A DNA stretch of 6,369 nucleotides from VRUE01 sp035997045. Lineage in GTDB: Bacteria; Actinomycetota; Thermoleophilia; Solirubrobacterales; 70-9. Both the position numbers and the translations under genes were made by a program. Below the pieces are notes generated by a model. That model saw nothing but the letters and a program-made list of their open reading frames with translations, made no database searches and had not been told where the DNA came from. Shown in pieces: positions 6,366 through 6,369 of the stretch. The stretch spans positions 1-6,369 of the forward strand of contig DASYIY010000112.1 of the NCBI GenBank assembly GCA_035997045.1, given 5' to 3'. Every line of letters starts with the position of its first letter. Positions within the stretch are counted from its first letter, which is position 1.

Positions 6366-6369
6366 ATCT

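Larger units (their letters stand above)
6326..6367 (-). other. Short frame ending in ATGA overlap with the pnp start
   Basis: A minus-strand frame starting with ATG at 6367 reads MAAIRAAGGRTTK and stops at a TGA that overlaps the pnp ATG by the classic ATGA. It may be the tail of an upstream gene, a short leader peptide, or chance. It does not look like the usual RpsO ending (LGLRR), the gene most often found before pnp. The available 40 bases cannot decide; low confidence as a real coding sequence. Confidence 0.2.

Overview
The window is one compact run of five genes, all on the minus strand, read from right to left: pnp (polynucleotide phosphorylase), an M16B zinc peptidase, dapB, dapA and rnj (ribonuclease J). 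The rnj gene is cut by the left edge of the window. The DNA is strongly G+C-rich with third codon positions mostly G or C, GTG and TTG serve as start codons, and the gene set resembles the gpsI-pepR ... dapB ... dapA-rnj neighbourhood of Mycobacterium and Streptomyces. I infer an actinobacterial chromosome. The DapA and DapB sequences do not look like a close relative of Mycobacterium, so a deep-branching lineage such as Thermoleophilia is plausible but not proven.

Layout: 6330-6369 holds a G+C-rich hairpin directly followed by the pnp ribosome binding site. pnp occupies 6329-4080. Nine bases later the M16 peptidase starts at a TTG (4070-2796). Its stop overlaps the dapB start by four bases (2799-2134). 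A 34-base gap, which may contain a small internal promoter, precedes dapA (2099-1221). The dapA stop shares one base with the GTG start of rnj (1221 to the left edge). No intergenic space exceeds 40 bases, and no RNA gene, mobile element, repeat array or CRISPR was seen. Long plus-strand frames exist, but they are high-GC shadows of the minus-strand genes.

Functionally the cluster joins two themes. PNPase (3'-to-5' phosphorolysis) and RNase J (5'-to-3' exonuclease and endonuclease) are main RNA-turnover enzymes of bacteria lacking a classical RNase E degradosome. DapA and DapB are consecutive steps of diaminopimelate/lysine synthesis: DapA condenses pyruvate with aspartate semialdehyde and DapB reduces the product. 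The M16 peptidase sits between the themes and its substrate is unknown. The spacing suggests one polycistronic transcript with translational coupling, possibly with an extra start at dapA.

This is mainly a conserved housekeeping region; I see no evidence for a wholly new system. The points most worth checking are the hairpin against the pnp Shine-Dalgarno, a possible leaderless dapA message, the three-codon in-frame junction between pnp and the peptidase, a Ser in place of the usual catalytic Thr in DapA, and an unusually short DapB.
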